64,000 nt of DNA from Erythroxylum novogranatense (lineage: Eukaryota > Streptophyta > Magnoliopsida > Malpighiales > Erythroxylaceae): assembly GCA_029891385.1 (NCBI GenBank), contig CM057228.1, positions 62,564,523 through 62,628,522 of the forward strand, given 5' to 3'. A program made the position numbers and the translations under genes. Below are positions 34,815 through 45,480 of the stretch, one piece after another (position 1 is the stretch's first letter; every line of letters starts with the position of its first letter). Below the pieces are notes generated by a model that saw only the letters and a list, made by a program, of their open reading frames with translations, was not told where the DNA came from and searched no databases.

Positions 34815-35575
34815 AACGTATATGAGCTCAGGCGCACGGTCACAACAACGAAAGAAAATGGAAGAGTCACATGCACATTGCATATATGAATGCTTACATG
34901 TGAATTGTGTGAAAGGCATATCGCCTTATAAAGGTGAATTTGACTGCATGTGATTTCTTGAATGTGATAATATGCGATATTATGTGATTGTCTGTATATG
35001 CATGAGTTGGGTGAACCATCGATGATGGTTACTCATTGAGTTTCGCAAACTCACCCAAATTGCGACTATTTTTAGGACAGCGATAGTTTGACTTCTAGCT
35101 CCGGTCAGTGAGACTTATCCTGCTGTGTGTGCCGGCGAGAGGAGCATGGCCCACAGGTCTGTCAGCTGGGGATCTTTTGGGGGTATTTTGTAGATGACTT
35201 ATCTAGGAGTCGTGTTAGTTCTTTTGGACTTGTACAGTTGTAAATATGACCTGATGATGTACTGATGGTTTATGAAATGAATGGAAAGGAATCTTTTGGG
35301 TTTTAAAAATTTAGTAAATGTGATGATATTGCTTTATTTATGTTGATGCCATAAGGTTTATAGAAATGATCGGTTCGTAGTGCACCCTCGTCATAGGTTA
35401 TGCATCGGTACGACCTACGGGCGACCCGGTGTATACTCTACGGTGAGGGGGCGCTACATTGATGATGTAATATGGCTCGAAATGCCATTAACGTTTGTAA
35501 ACATTCTATCTTATGATGTTAATGACATATGAATTGTGTATGGATGAGCATGATGAATGTTGAGCACGAATGGGT

Positions 35576-35600
35576 GATATATATATATATATATATATAT
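35576..35600. repeat. (AT)n microsatellite
   Basis: About 12 uninterrupted AT units inside the host LTR. Confidence 0.9.
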
Positions 35601-36157
35601 TAGTGAGATTTTATGAATATAGAGATGTTGTTGGATATGAAGAGTCAAACAAATTGAGGTTGAGAGTTTGACGAATTCCAATTGGTAGTTGAATTGTTAT
35701 GAATGATAGGTAATTGAGGAAGTAAAGTTGGGATAAATTCCAAGTTTTGCATGAAGGTAAAATATGTATGCTGATTTCTAAGGGAAAACTGTATCGATTT
35801 AGGTAGAATTGATAAAAATTTGTCTTCTTGGAAGTTGTAGTTCGTCTTTATATTTTTTCAACGTTATAAATTTTGTAATTTTTGGACATCGGAATGAAAA
35901 GATATGATTGTTACAAGTTATGATGTTGCATAGGAATTGTGTATGATGACAGCTATGGTAAATGATAGGAAATGGTGGTTTTAATGAACCAAATGAATTG
36001 GGATTTGAGAGTTTTATGAGATAATTTTGGAGTTTGAGTTGTTATGAAGTGATTTTGTACTAGAAGATTTGAATTTAAGAAGATATTGATTGAATATGAT
36101 GTTAGATTGGATGTAGGAAGCATTGGAGAGGGTTTGGAGGGGTTTTGGGAACCCCAT

Positions 36158-36223
36158 GTCCGTTTAACGGACCTTTACGGGTCAAAAAGGACCCCTAACA
36201 TCTTCCATGTCCGTTTAACGGAC
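36158..36223. repeat. Two identical 15-bp palindromes
   Basis: GTCCGTTTAACGGAC occurs at 36158-36172 and 36209-36223, each inside a longer direct repeat (catgtcc...acctt). Between them is another complementary pair, gggtc / gaccc. Confidence 0.9.
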
Positions 36224-36873
36224 CTTCTCAGGTGAGAAGGTGTATTTTGTCAGTAAATTGCAATTTTGGACCCATTTAGAAGTAGAATCTGATTTTTTGG
36301 TCTTCATGAAAGTTTTAGATCGCGAAGGCTTCTTTCTAGTGGTCCAAGAACGAAACCAATAAGACAATTTTGGTGATAGTTATGGCAATCGCGCCAAGAT
36401 ATGTTACTGCATGATTAAGGACATAAACATGTTGGATTCTTTTGGACATAAATCCCTCATCCTACCTTCGAATAAAGTGATTCTTGAAGTGATAGATTCC
36501 TAAGACATGTATCTATCTCTCCATGAAAATTTGTATCTTTTGGATTTGATTTGAAAAAATTTGATTGTAAGAAAGTGAGAGGTTAGTTTAGAGAGCATGA
36601 TTGAGGTATAAACACACTTTGAAATTTTAAGCATATCTTGAGCTATATAGCTCCGATTGAGGTGATTCTTACTTCAAAACAAAATAGAGGCTTAGAGCTA
36701 TGATTTCCTTGAAGAAACCAAATTGAAATTCTTGTTTGAAGATTTCCAAATTTTGTTCACAAATAGGAGAAATGAGTTTGAGCATAGTGACAAATTTTAT
36801 GTGGGCACGCCATTGAACAAATTGTGAGGAAAATTATTGGGATTTTATAAGAATGAAAATGAACCGATGATGG

Positions 36874-36993
36874 TCAAGTTTCATGATCCGAAGTTGGGCT
36901 TCGCAAGTGTGGTCCAACAGTTGTGGTATCAAAGAAGGCTCAAGTTTCATGATTTCGCAAGAGTTGGATTCTAGAAACAAGCGGGGTCCAACA
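36874..36993 (+). repeat. LTR end, PBS, LTR end deletion scar
   Basis: Two versions of the LTR terminus, each running from tcaagtttcatgat to ggtccaaca (36874-36919 and 36940-36993), flank a 20-bp stretch with a PBS-like TGGTATCAAAG. This is what remains if a deletion ran from just after the PBS into the last about 55 bp of the 3' LTR. It argues against simple LTR-LTR recombination. Confidence 0.65.
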
Positions 36994-36998
36994 GTAAC

Positions 36999-37960
36999 CA
37001 AGGTTTTTCTCTTCCTAAACCCTCCTCGTTGATGTTCTAACCTAATGTTTCTCTTATTTCATATTAATAAAGCGAGGGAAAGCAACAAGATATTGATTTT
37101 GAAAAAAATAATTTAACTTTATATCTACAGTTTTTGTTTAGTGAAATTAGAAATTGATTGAGGTTTCATCAAATTTTCAAATTGAATTAGTGGTTAGATA
37201 AAATCCCTAAAGTAGATTTGGGCTTTTTAATTCATTAAAATCACAGTTGTCATATGTTAGCCCATTCAAGGAATGATGTTCAATTTAGATTTCATAGATG
37301 TCATTTTGGATTTCTGTTAATGGATGTTGATGAAATTCCTAATATGGAGTGATTAATGAATTTTCAAAATAAAAATACAAATTTTTCCTTAAGTCACTCA
37401 AAAGGGCGGAATTGGTAACTCTAACTAAAAGATCACTTAGAGAGAATTATTTTAACATTTTTATATAAAGGAAAAACAATTATTAGAAATACTATAGAAG
37501 TTATACTTTTTATCACAAAGATTGGTTCAAACTTTGTAAGCAACGTTGTTAAATTATAGCTAATGACAAAAACAACACTAAGGTATTCCTAGTCTTTTTG
37601 AAATGATACCTCAATAATATCGAGAGTTTAGCCAATATACCAAGTACAAGATATATAACGAAGACTATAACAAATAGGCAAGATTAACATATAATAATTA
37701 AGAGATTAGAAAATAAATAAACATTTATGATTTATAGTAGTTTGATCCTTCTCAACTTACGTTCACTCGTTAAACTCATTAGAAAATTTTAGATTCACAT
37801 TAGGTCTTATTTCATAGGTCAAGGTCAAATTGCTATAACCTATTGCTTAAAATACTTAAGACAAACCTTACAAGTTTTACATGTTTAAAACTCTCTGCAT
37901 ACAAACTCTTAAACTTTTCAATCATACTCAGAATAAACCTTACAACTTTCAATATTGAGG
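36999..37960. other. Spacer, nothing recognised
   Basis: AT-rich DNA between the right target duplication of the old LTR element and the next LINE relic. No gene was seen. Confidence 0.35.
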
Positions 37961-37969
37961 CTCTAATGT

Positions 37970-38880
37970 GGTATACCTCTAGGAGTTGATTTAATGGTTG
38001 CTAGAAAATTATAACATTAATTTTAGTGGTGATTTAGCAGTCTATCTTATTGGCCTTGGTACTTGTGTATGTACAATATGGAATGAAAGAAATGCTAAGA
38101 AATTCAAGCAACAAGAAATGAAAATTAAATATGCCTTAAAGCAGGCTCTTGTATACATAAGAGAATATTTGATCCTTTATAAATAATATGATCAACTAAG
38201 TTATCATATTTAAGCATACTTAGAGAATAGAATAATATGGTTCCACATTCATGTAAATATCCAAAATCAATGGATTAAGCATTGAATTTTAGTATGATGG
38301 TAGTAGCAAGAAGAAGCATTAAGCATGTTGAGAGAATTGAATAATATGGTACTGCATTAATATAAATATCCAAAGTCAATAGATTAAGCATTGAATTTTT
38401 AGCATGACGGTAGTAGCGAGAAGAAGCATTCCATTATCCAATGTGAAGAAGGAAACAAGCATTTACACTTCATTATCTTGCATGAAAAAGCTAGATTCAT
38501 GAAGATATTGTAAGGGAGGCTTACACTTAGCTTATCATACTAAATGAGAAGTTTAGGAAGCTAAAAAGTGAGAGCATCAAGTTGCATACAACATAATCTC
38601 CTCTAAGGTTATATAGGTTACTCTAAATTGAAACTAGAGTTATTTTTGACTGAGGGATGAAGTATACTGATCATGGTTGAAGAATACTATCCATATTTCA
38701 CCCGATAGTCTTATATATTAGGTCCTTAAATTGTTTTCTCGTGATTTTTACCTTGTTAATGTTACTAAGACTTATTCTCCAGTTCCTATAGTATTAGTAA
38801 TGTTAAGAAAACTGGTGAAAATGGTCTGATGTAACTCCTTATGTTTTCAATATTAATAGAAAATTTTGTTTTTTTAAAAA
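37970..38880 (+). mobile_element. LINE 3'-end relic
   Basis: The short open frame 37998-38186 reads like the extreme C-terminus of L1-type ORF2 (GTCVCTIWNERNAKKFKQQE; family 'iW.eRN...F'). The 3' UTR-like sequence that follows ends near 38880 in a T/A-rich stretch. Nothing upstream matches RT, so it is a 5'-truncated copy. Confidence 0.55.
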
Positions 38881-39229
38881 ATTTCTCAGTAGTTACAGAT
38901 TTTAGATGTTTAAAACTCTCTCTAACATACTCTTATACCTCTCAATCATAGAACTTTTATCAATATTTATGTCCATCAAATTTTCCCATTGCTGATTAGC
39001 TCTTGCTTCTCTCTTCCCCTTGTTTTCTAGAAGAGAAGTCCTTGCTTTTCTCTTCCCCTTCAACCTTAATTCGTATGGCTTGCATGTCTCTCCTCTTCAA
39101 TTATTTTTTCATTTGATGTAATCCATCTTCATTTTCTTCTTCCCTCCTTATTTAGTTTAGTCCTTTTAATTTTTAGTCTTGTTTCTAACCTTAATTTTTA
39201 GCTACTATTCATCACTCATCTTTTCATGT
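38881..39229. other. Spacer, possible 5' UTR of the next LINE
   Basis: C/T-rich sequence on the plus strand with no coding frame. It precedes the DUF4283-like segment and may be part of the same LINE. Confidence 0.3.
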
Positions 39230-39863
39230 TTTCCAATTTTGGAAACATGTCAGAGAACACAAAAAATTTTCTACCCCTTATCACTATTGATCCATCCCAA
39301 AATCTTTCCCTAAATCATGCAAACCCTTTTTTGTAGAGCTCATCTTCGTCAACCTAGAGTTGTTGAACCCTTTATCTCACTAACTGAACCTTGTAATGGC
39401 CCTTAGAAATGAACTTAGCTTTAGGTTTTCAGAGACTCCAAACCTAAGAGTAAATTGAGCTATTTCCTCCTCCAATAAATCTTTGGAACATCAAATTGTA
39501 GCTCCTACCATTAACACTTTAAAAGCAAGAGCCAAGAGATAGAATGCAACCCTTATTTGTTATTTCCTAAAAAAGAATTACTTTTCTAGTCATGAAACTA
39601 TAGGAGTTTACTAAATAAAGCAGTATGGTTTAATGGATGTTCTGGTCAATATCAAAGATATCTTCTTCTTTAAGTTATCATGCCCATATCTAGCTAAGAA
39701 AGTTATGAAGTTAAGACCTTAGCATGTACACAACAAGCTAGTATTACTTTAGAATTGGCATCCTAAAATGAACTTTGAAGACATTAAGTAGACCAACATC
39801 CAAATGTGTATGCATTTTTATAGAGTGACACTTGAATATTGAACAACAAAGAGCCTAAGTCAG
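39230..39863 (+). pseudogene. LINE ORF1, DUF4283-like, part 1
   Basis: Read with stops, the plus strand gives CYFLKKNYFSSHETIGVY, then GLMDVLVNIKDIFFFKLSCP, then LAKKVMKLRP and KLVLL-NWHPKMNFEDIK, ending LEY-TTKSLSQ. This is the order of the DUF4283 RNA-binding domain found in the first ORF of plant L1-type elements. It stops abruptly at the start of an Athila-like LTR and resumes at 46835. Confidence 0.55.
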
Positions 39864-40014
39864 TGATAGATAAACATTTGACTACATTTTTACACCCATA
39901 TTTGATGGATTTTGCTTCATATTTTATACTTTTGTTGTATATTTAGTACTTAATTTCCTCCAAGCACGTTTATAGGTTATATGATGGATCCCGTATTCGG
40001 AACCCAACTACTTA

Positions 40015-40265
40015 TACATAAGCAGAACGGAAACCGAAGCAAGCGGAAACGAAGGGAAGCGGAAATTTCGGATCGAAAACAAAATGCGGAAGCGAACAAA
40101 TCCGAAAGTAGCGAAGCGGAAGCAAATACTAATCGAATCAAACGAACAGATTCAATCGAATATAGCGAAGCGAAATAATCGAATACGAATCACAAAGCGG
40201 AACGAATAAGCGAAAGCGGGATCGAATCGAATGCAAAACGAATTCGGATAGAAAACAAAGTAAGC
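40015..40265 (+). repeat. Purine-skewed CGAA/CGGAA minisatellite
   Basis: The plus strand is nearly all A and G plus CGAA: repeated agcggaa, gcgaag, atcgaat and cgaac words. It sits at the 3' end of the solo LTR in its minus orientation. A 65-residue Lys/Glu/Ser-rich frame across it (39981-40178) is a by-product. Confidence 0.7.
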
Positions 40266-40637
40266 AAACAAATCAATGTAAACTGAAACACTTTCCGACA
40301 TCTGTGACTAAGCAAAGAACAGGAAACAGAATCGCGTTGGGGATCCTAAGACGTTCCAAAATCTGATATAATTTTTTTTTTCTTTCTTATTCTCATTTCT
40401 TACATCAATCACATCCATATAATTTCCCATAGGAAAATTCATTCTTAAACCCGAAACTCAACAATCATACAAATTCTTATTCATCCATACAAATCTCAAA
40501 TTACATTTTAACCCCGATTTTATCAAAATTTCGGCAGCATAACGGCTGCCTTTATCCTAACCCAAACCTGCAAGGGTTCAAAAATACACTTCTAAAAACT
40601 CAAACAATCATACACAAATCAAAATCAACCGGACCCT

Positions 40638-43297
40638 CCGTCCGGGATCTCAGCAGATAAACACAAACCTATTTCTAAACTGCTTCAAATTGTAACTCAA
40701 TACACTAGTCTCATCAATCAAACTCATTCCCATAATCAAACATAAATATATATTCCAAACATCATACACAATTTCATATACAAATTCCAAATATTCAAAA
40801 TCTAACATATTCAAATGTCGAAACTGACGTCTTCACATTCTTTCATCCGATCTCCTGCTCGAAACCTGGAGATAGGGATGAAAGAGGGGGTGAGCTCGAA
40901 AGCTCGTGGATAACACATTTATAAATCGATAAATAAGCGGAAATCATTTTTCACAAGCTTTTTGCCAAAAGGGCTAGTTTTTCAAACTTTATAATTTTTC
41001 AAACAATTTCCTCAAACACTTTTTCATATTTTCAAACTTTTCAACTTCCAAATATTTCTCTCAAACTCTTTCCAATTTTCCCAAACTTCTCATAAAAATC
41101 TCATTTTTCTCATTTTTCAAAATTCTCGAATTCTTCATAAATATGAATGCAACATAATTTCAATTTTCATTTCTCACTTTAAAAACAAGAATGCAGAACA
41201 CAGAAACAAAGCAAAACACATAACATATCAGAATGGTCTGGCTAGGTCCAAGCAGCGAGCGTCTTGCGATCCAAGATAAGCGGTCTGCAATCGTGAATGT
41301 AACGTCTACACTTTCCAAAGCATAGCGGTCCAGTGTAGCCGTGAGGGAGTCCGAAATCGGAGCTCCGTGCCACTAGCGGGCAGCCGGGAAAAGGCTATAC
41401 ACATAGAGACAGCGCTGACTCACCAAAGGACCTAACCGACCCACATAACACATAATCGAAACGAGATTTCAGAATGCCCAAAGGCACTTTTCAAATTCTT
41501 GATTTTCCACACATTCACATAATGCATACAATTTGATCAATTCATCATTCGAATTCTAATTTCAGAAATCAAATCATTCAATGCATACACAACAAATGCA
41601 TTTTCGAATTTCTATCGGTTTATCAAATCATTTAAAGCAATGAATTTACGCTTGTAATAATTTTCCAAAAATCATTCAGAAATAAACAAAGTACGAAAAT
41701 CTTTTCTTTCATTTTCTCAAATTTTCGAAAAGTAATATTTAACTTATAAATCAAAATATAAATATGCTACCCACCTCGAATTATTGCCGGAAACTTGATT
41801 TCAAGCTCCAATTGATCCTTGCTTCTTTCCTTCTTTCACTTAAATCGACCTAAACCATAATAACCCAAATTCACATCATAAATTTGCATAAGTCTCAAAA
41901 TTAACTATCGGAAATTCATAATTATCATACTTCCAAGCTATTTCAATCTCCCCGTCCGGAATCCGAACACCAGCAGAAACGCACATTTAAACCTAACACT
42001 TCCATAATTCTCAAATCAACATACCACTCTCATAACTCAATCAAATTCCCAAATCAGTCATACATATATATCCCCAGATTATCCATAATTTCATATACAG
42101 ATTTTACAATCATTCACAAAACTCAACTTTATACACAAATACATTTTTCCAAACTTATCTAAAGTCATAAACATATTCATACACAAGATCCAAATTTCTC
42201 AAAAACCAACGTATTCAAATGTCGAAACTGACGTCTTCACATTCTTTCATCCGATCTCCTACTCGAAACCTGGAGATAGGAATGAAAGAGGGGGTGAGCT
42301 CGAAAGCTCGTGGATAACACATTTATAAATCGATAAATAAGCGGAAATCATTTTTCACAAGCTTTTTGCCAAAAGGGCTAATGTTTCAAACTTTTCAACT
42401 TTGAAATATTTCTCTCAAACTCTTTTCAATTTTTCCAAACTTTTCATATCAAATTTCATAAATTTCCTGATTGAAAACCCCTTTTCTTCATTTTTCCAAA
42501 ATTTCTCATAAACATGAATGCAATCACATCGGCAAATTATCACGCACATTAACAAAATCAAAATCACATAACAGATCAAAATGGTGCGGTTTGGTCCAAA
42601 CGAGCGTCTTTGCAGTCCGAATAAGCGGTCACATGCGTTAAGAAACGAAACGTACTACACTTTCCGCATTGCGGTCCAGTGTAGCCGTGAGGGAATCGAA
42701 ATCGGAGTTCCGTGCCACTAGCGAAGCAATGAAAGTGAAGGCTTTGAATAGAGGCAATGACGACTCACCAAAGGACCTAACCGACCCACATAACACATAA
42801 TCGAAGCGAGATTTGAGAATGCCCAAAGGCACTTTTCAAATTCTTGATTTTCACACATTCACATAATGCATACAATTTGATCAATTCATCATTCGAATTC
42901 TAATTTCAGAAATCAAATCATTCAATGCATACACAACAAATGCATTTTTCAGAATTTCTATCAGTTTATCAAATCATTTAAAGCAATGAATTTACGCTTG
43001 TAATAATTTTCCAAAAATCATTCAGAAATAAACAAAGTACGAAAATCTTTTCTTTCATTTTCTCAAATTTTCGAAAAGTAATATTTAACTTATAAATCAA
43101 AATATAAATATGCTACCCACCTCGAATTATTGCCGGAAACTTGATTTCAAGCTCCAATTGATCCTTGCTTCTTTCCTTCTTTCACTTAAATCGACCTAAA
43201 CCATAATAACCCAAATTCACATCATAAATTTGCATAAGTCTCAAAATTAACTATCGGAAATTCATAATTATCATACTTCCAAGCTATTTCAATCTCC
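40638..43297 (-). repeat. 1.3-kb tandem duplication inside the solo LTR
   Basis: Copy A, about 40638-41951, and copy B, about 41952-43297, both start at 'ccgtccgg' and end at 'agctatttcaatctcc'. From about 'caaatgtcgaaactgacgtc' onward the copies are nearly identical; the first 170-250 bp of each are more diverged. Copy B has lost about 70 bp near 42375 and a few bases near 42730. Confidence 0.85.
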
Positions 43298-44820
43298 AAT
43301 TTTGAAAATCCCCAATTTTCAAAATTGGCCTAATCCAAGACACTCGAATTCAATCTCATAAAACATAATTTCTTCAAAATTAATCTCACAATTCTTCAAT
43401 TCACATTAATTCCAAACTATTTAAATCCTCAATTTCAAAAATCCCCAAATCTTAAAATTGGCCTAAACCAATTTATCCCAATTCAATACCATAAAATACA
43501 ATTTCTTCAAAATTGATTTCATATATCATCAATTCATCATATTTCCTATAATTCTACACCAAAATATCTCAAAATTCTCAATCATAAAATTTAGCCTAAA
43601 CTTTAAACAAATTTCCATCCAAAATTAAACCCAGCCTAAAGCATATATTTCAAAATTAATTCCACAATCCATAAACCCATCTCATATGTCATAATTCTAA
43701 ACCGAAAATTAATCAAAATCTCAAAGTAGAACAATTTCTCTTACCTCTTTTCTCTTCAATTTTCGAAATTTCATGGCTCCCAAAGCTAGCTTTCTTCATT
43801 CTTCATCTTTTTCCCTTTGAAACTAACTCAAAATCCTTAAGAATGAGTAGAAAAAAAATCGAAACTTTGATTTCTCTCTCTACTCTCTCTCTTTCTCCTT
43901 CGAATTCCTCTTCTTTTTCCCTCTCTTCTTATTTTCTTCTCCTCTTCTATATTTTTCCAGAACTCTCCAGCCACTTTCGTGGCTTTGAATAGCCAAAAAC
44001 GACAACTCATCAAGTGTTTCATTAAATGATGGTCAAATGACCATTTTGTCCCTCCATTATTACTTTATGTCATGCTCATTTGCAGGTCTGATTCGCACTA
44101 TTAAATTGAAGGAATTTATCAAAACTTCCTTCTCGAGAAATGTTCCTCTCACTCATACGAATCCAACGCCACTGACCGCGCTCAATTCCGAGCACTACAT
44201 CAAAAGTTATGTGCAAAACAGTTCGGGAATATCCATATTCTAACACATTTCTTATGTACGATTATTTCCGTCCAAAATTTCACATTCTTAATCCCAGAAT
44301 TGAAACTCTCTGTCTTCATAACAATTGTAGCCTTATGTCTCTAGTTTAATTCAAAATAATAATCGTCTCATTTCGATTCCCAGATCAAAAGTTATGCTTA
44401 AAATATTCTCAGGTGTTCCCAATCCGAAAATTACACCCTAATCCGAACTTAAATTCAAAAATTAAAAGTCTTAGGGGCAAAATTGACATTTCATGTCTTC
44501 ATATGATTTGTAGCCCCTTGTCTTATCTTTATTTCGCCTCAAGAATCGCTTCAATCGGATCTCTACAGATCCCGAATTTCACAAAACACTGAATCATGCT
44601 CGGAAAATTTCCCGACTCACTTTGATTAAATTAATCACCATTAATTTAATCTCAAAAGTTCACAAATTTCTTATAAAATGAAATTCATTGTCTTAGGAAT
44701 CCAACGCAAAAAGAATCAACTCAATCGGATGTCGAACGGAAAAGATATGAACAAAACGGTAAACAAATGTCGGATTGGAGAAGGAAAGTCAAGAAATCAG
44801 GGAGCAAAACGGCGTCGGAA

Positions 44821-44970
44821 GGGCGCTGGACGCCCAACTCGCGAGGGCGAGCCTTGCCCTCGCGAGGGCGAGAGCAGCCCGCCTCGCTAGGGCGAGGCGT
44901 CGCCCTAGCGAGGGCGCACCCTGGCGCCCGCACCGCTAGGGCGAGCCTTCGCCCTAGCGAGGGCGCTCGC
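44821..44970. repeat. GC-rich hairpin cluster in the solo LTR
   Basis: Five inverted repeats occur in 150 bp of otherwise AT-rich DNA: GGGCG/CGCCC at 44821-44835; 11-bp arms CTCGCGAGGGC/GCCCTCGCGAG at 44838-44866; 13-bp arms CTCGCTAGGGCGA/TCGCCCTAGCGAG at 44883-44912; GGGCG/CGCCC at about 44912-44929; and 11-bp arms CGCTAGGGCGA/TCGCCCTAGCG at 44934-44959. The change GCGAGGG to GCTAGGG in one arm is matched in the other. Confidence 0.9.
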
Positions 44971-45099
44971 AGGCAACATCAAACTTTTTTTTTTTCCACT
45001 TATTATCAAAAACTTCCGAAATTCATAACTTTTACTCCCGAACTCTGATTTTGACAAACTTAGTCTCTATAGAAAGCTTAAAGAAAGCTCTAAATCTTC

Positions 45100-45480
45100 C
45101 AAGAAGAACATAAAACTCAATTCGACTCCTACGGGAGTCCATTTTCCGGTCAAAGATACTATCCTCTATACAAACTTGTAAAAATCATAACTTAATTTTC
45201 CGAGATCGAAAAATTGCATACTTTATATCGAAATAAAGATCAAAACAAATCCTTCAATTTTCATGAAGAACATCAAAGCTCAATTAACCTCTAACTAGGT
45301 TAATTTCTCAGTCAAAGTTCCAACCAATATAAAAGTCAAACCCGATCAAACATAAACTTTGACTGATCTTAACTTTCACTCCCGATATCGAAATATTGCA
45401 AACTTTATGTTCACAAAAAGCTCTCGACAGAGGCTACAATTTTCATGTAGATCATTTTCTCAAATTTTGCCTCAAACAAA
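45100..45480. repeat. Degenerate tandem repeats of about 160 bp
   Basis: Blocks with gaagaacat, aaa-ctcaatt, a gtcaaag word and a 'cataactt ... cgagatcgaaa' word recur at about 45105, 45264 and (weakly) 45440. Similar wording appears at 44300-44540, so much of this end of the solo LTR seems built from old repeats. Confidence 0.5.

Larger units (their letters stand above)
25541..35458 (+). mobile_element. Ty3/gypsy chromovirus, Tekay/Del type, full length but broken
   Basis: A 9918-bp element with a perfect 5-bp target duplication TTGAT (25536-25540 and 35459-35463), LTRs of 2630 and 2621 bp with TG...CA ends, an initiator tRNA-Met primer site at 28176 and a polypurine tract at 32825-32837. 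Domain order is gag, protease, RT, RNase H, integrase, chromodomain. The C-terminal chromodomain with the EATWETE...YPHLF ending is the mark of the Tekay/Del clade. Coding sequence has at least four Trp-to-stop changes and several frameshifts. The LTRs remain very similar to each other outside one CpG-rich segment, so insertion appears recent relative to the coding decay. Confidence 0.92.
32838..35458 (+). repeat. 3' LTR of the chromovirus
   Basis: Begins TGTAACATCTCG and ends GCGCTACA. It matches the 5' LTR closely over long stretches; the clearest divergence is in the CpG-rich segment 33890-34115 and the hairpin array 34711-34814. Confidence 0.93.
14462..36993 (+). mobile_element. Old LTR element with internal deletion, host of two nested insertions
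   Basis: Outer boundaries are fixed by GTAAC at 14457-14461 and again at 36994-36998. The element begins TGCTGGACCCCG and ends GGGGTCCAACA. Without its two insertions and their duplications it is about 3.64 kb: 14462-16448, 25419-25540 and 35464-36993. Its own sequence resembles, in the opposite orientation, the 5.65-kb solo LTR at 39982-45631: a purine-rich leader with a ggtaag donor-like site near 15480, a 'gctagtggcacggagctc' block near 16090 and a 'caagctttcaagctcaccc' block near 16375. A PBS-like word at 36924-36934 fixes the orientation as plus. No gag or pol remains. Confidence 0.85.
35464..36993 (+). repeat. Host LTR, segment 3, with PBS and 3' LTR stub
   Basis: The remainder of the old LTR after the chromovirus. 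It holds a pair of identical palindromes (36158-36172, 36209-36223). The first LTR terminus ends ggtccaaca at 36919, the PBS-like TGGTATCAAAG follows at 36924-36934, and a second terminus ends ggtccaaca at 36993. Confidence 0.75.

Noticed and set aside
39981..40178. 65-residue Lys/Glu/Ser-rich frame starting with MMDP
   Set aside because: It starts at the solo LTR boundary and follows the purine-rich minisatellite; no conserved domain and no promoter context.
44678..45048. Overlapping Arg/Ala/Gly/Pro-rich frames on both strands
   Set aside because: They are readings of the GC-rich hairpin cluster inside a solo LTR; both strands are open simply because stop codons are rare in GC-rich DNA.
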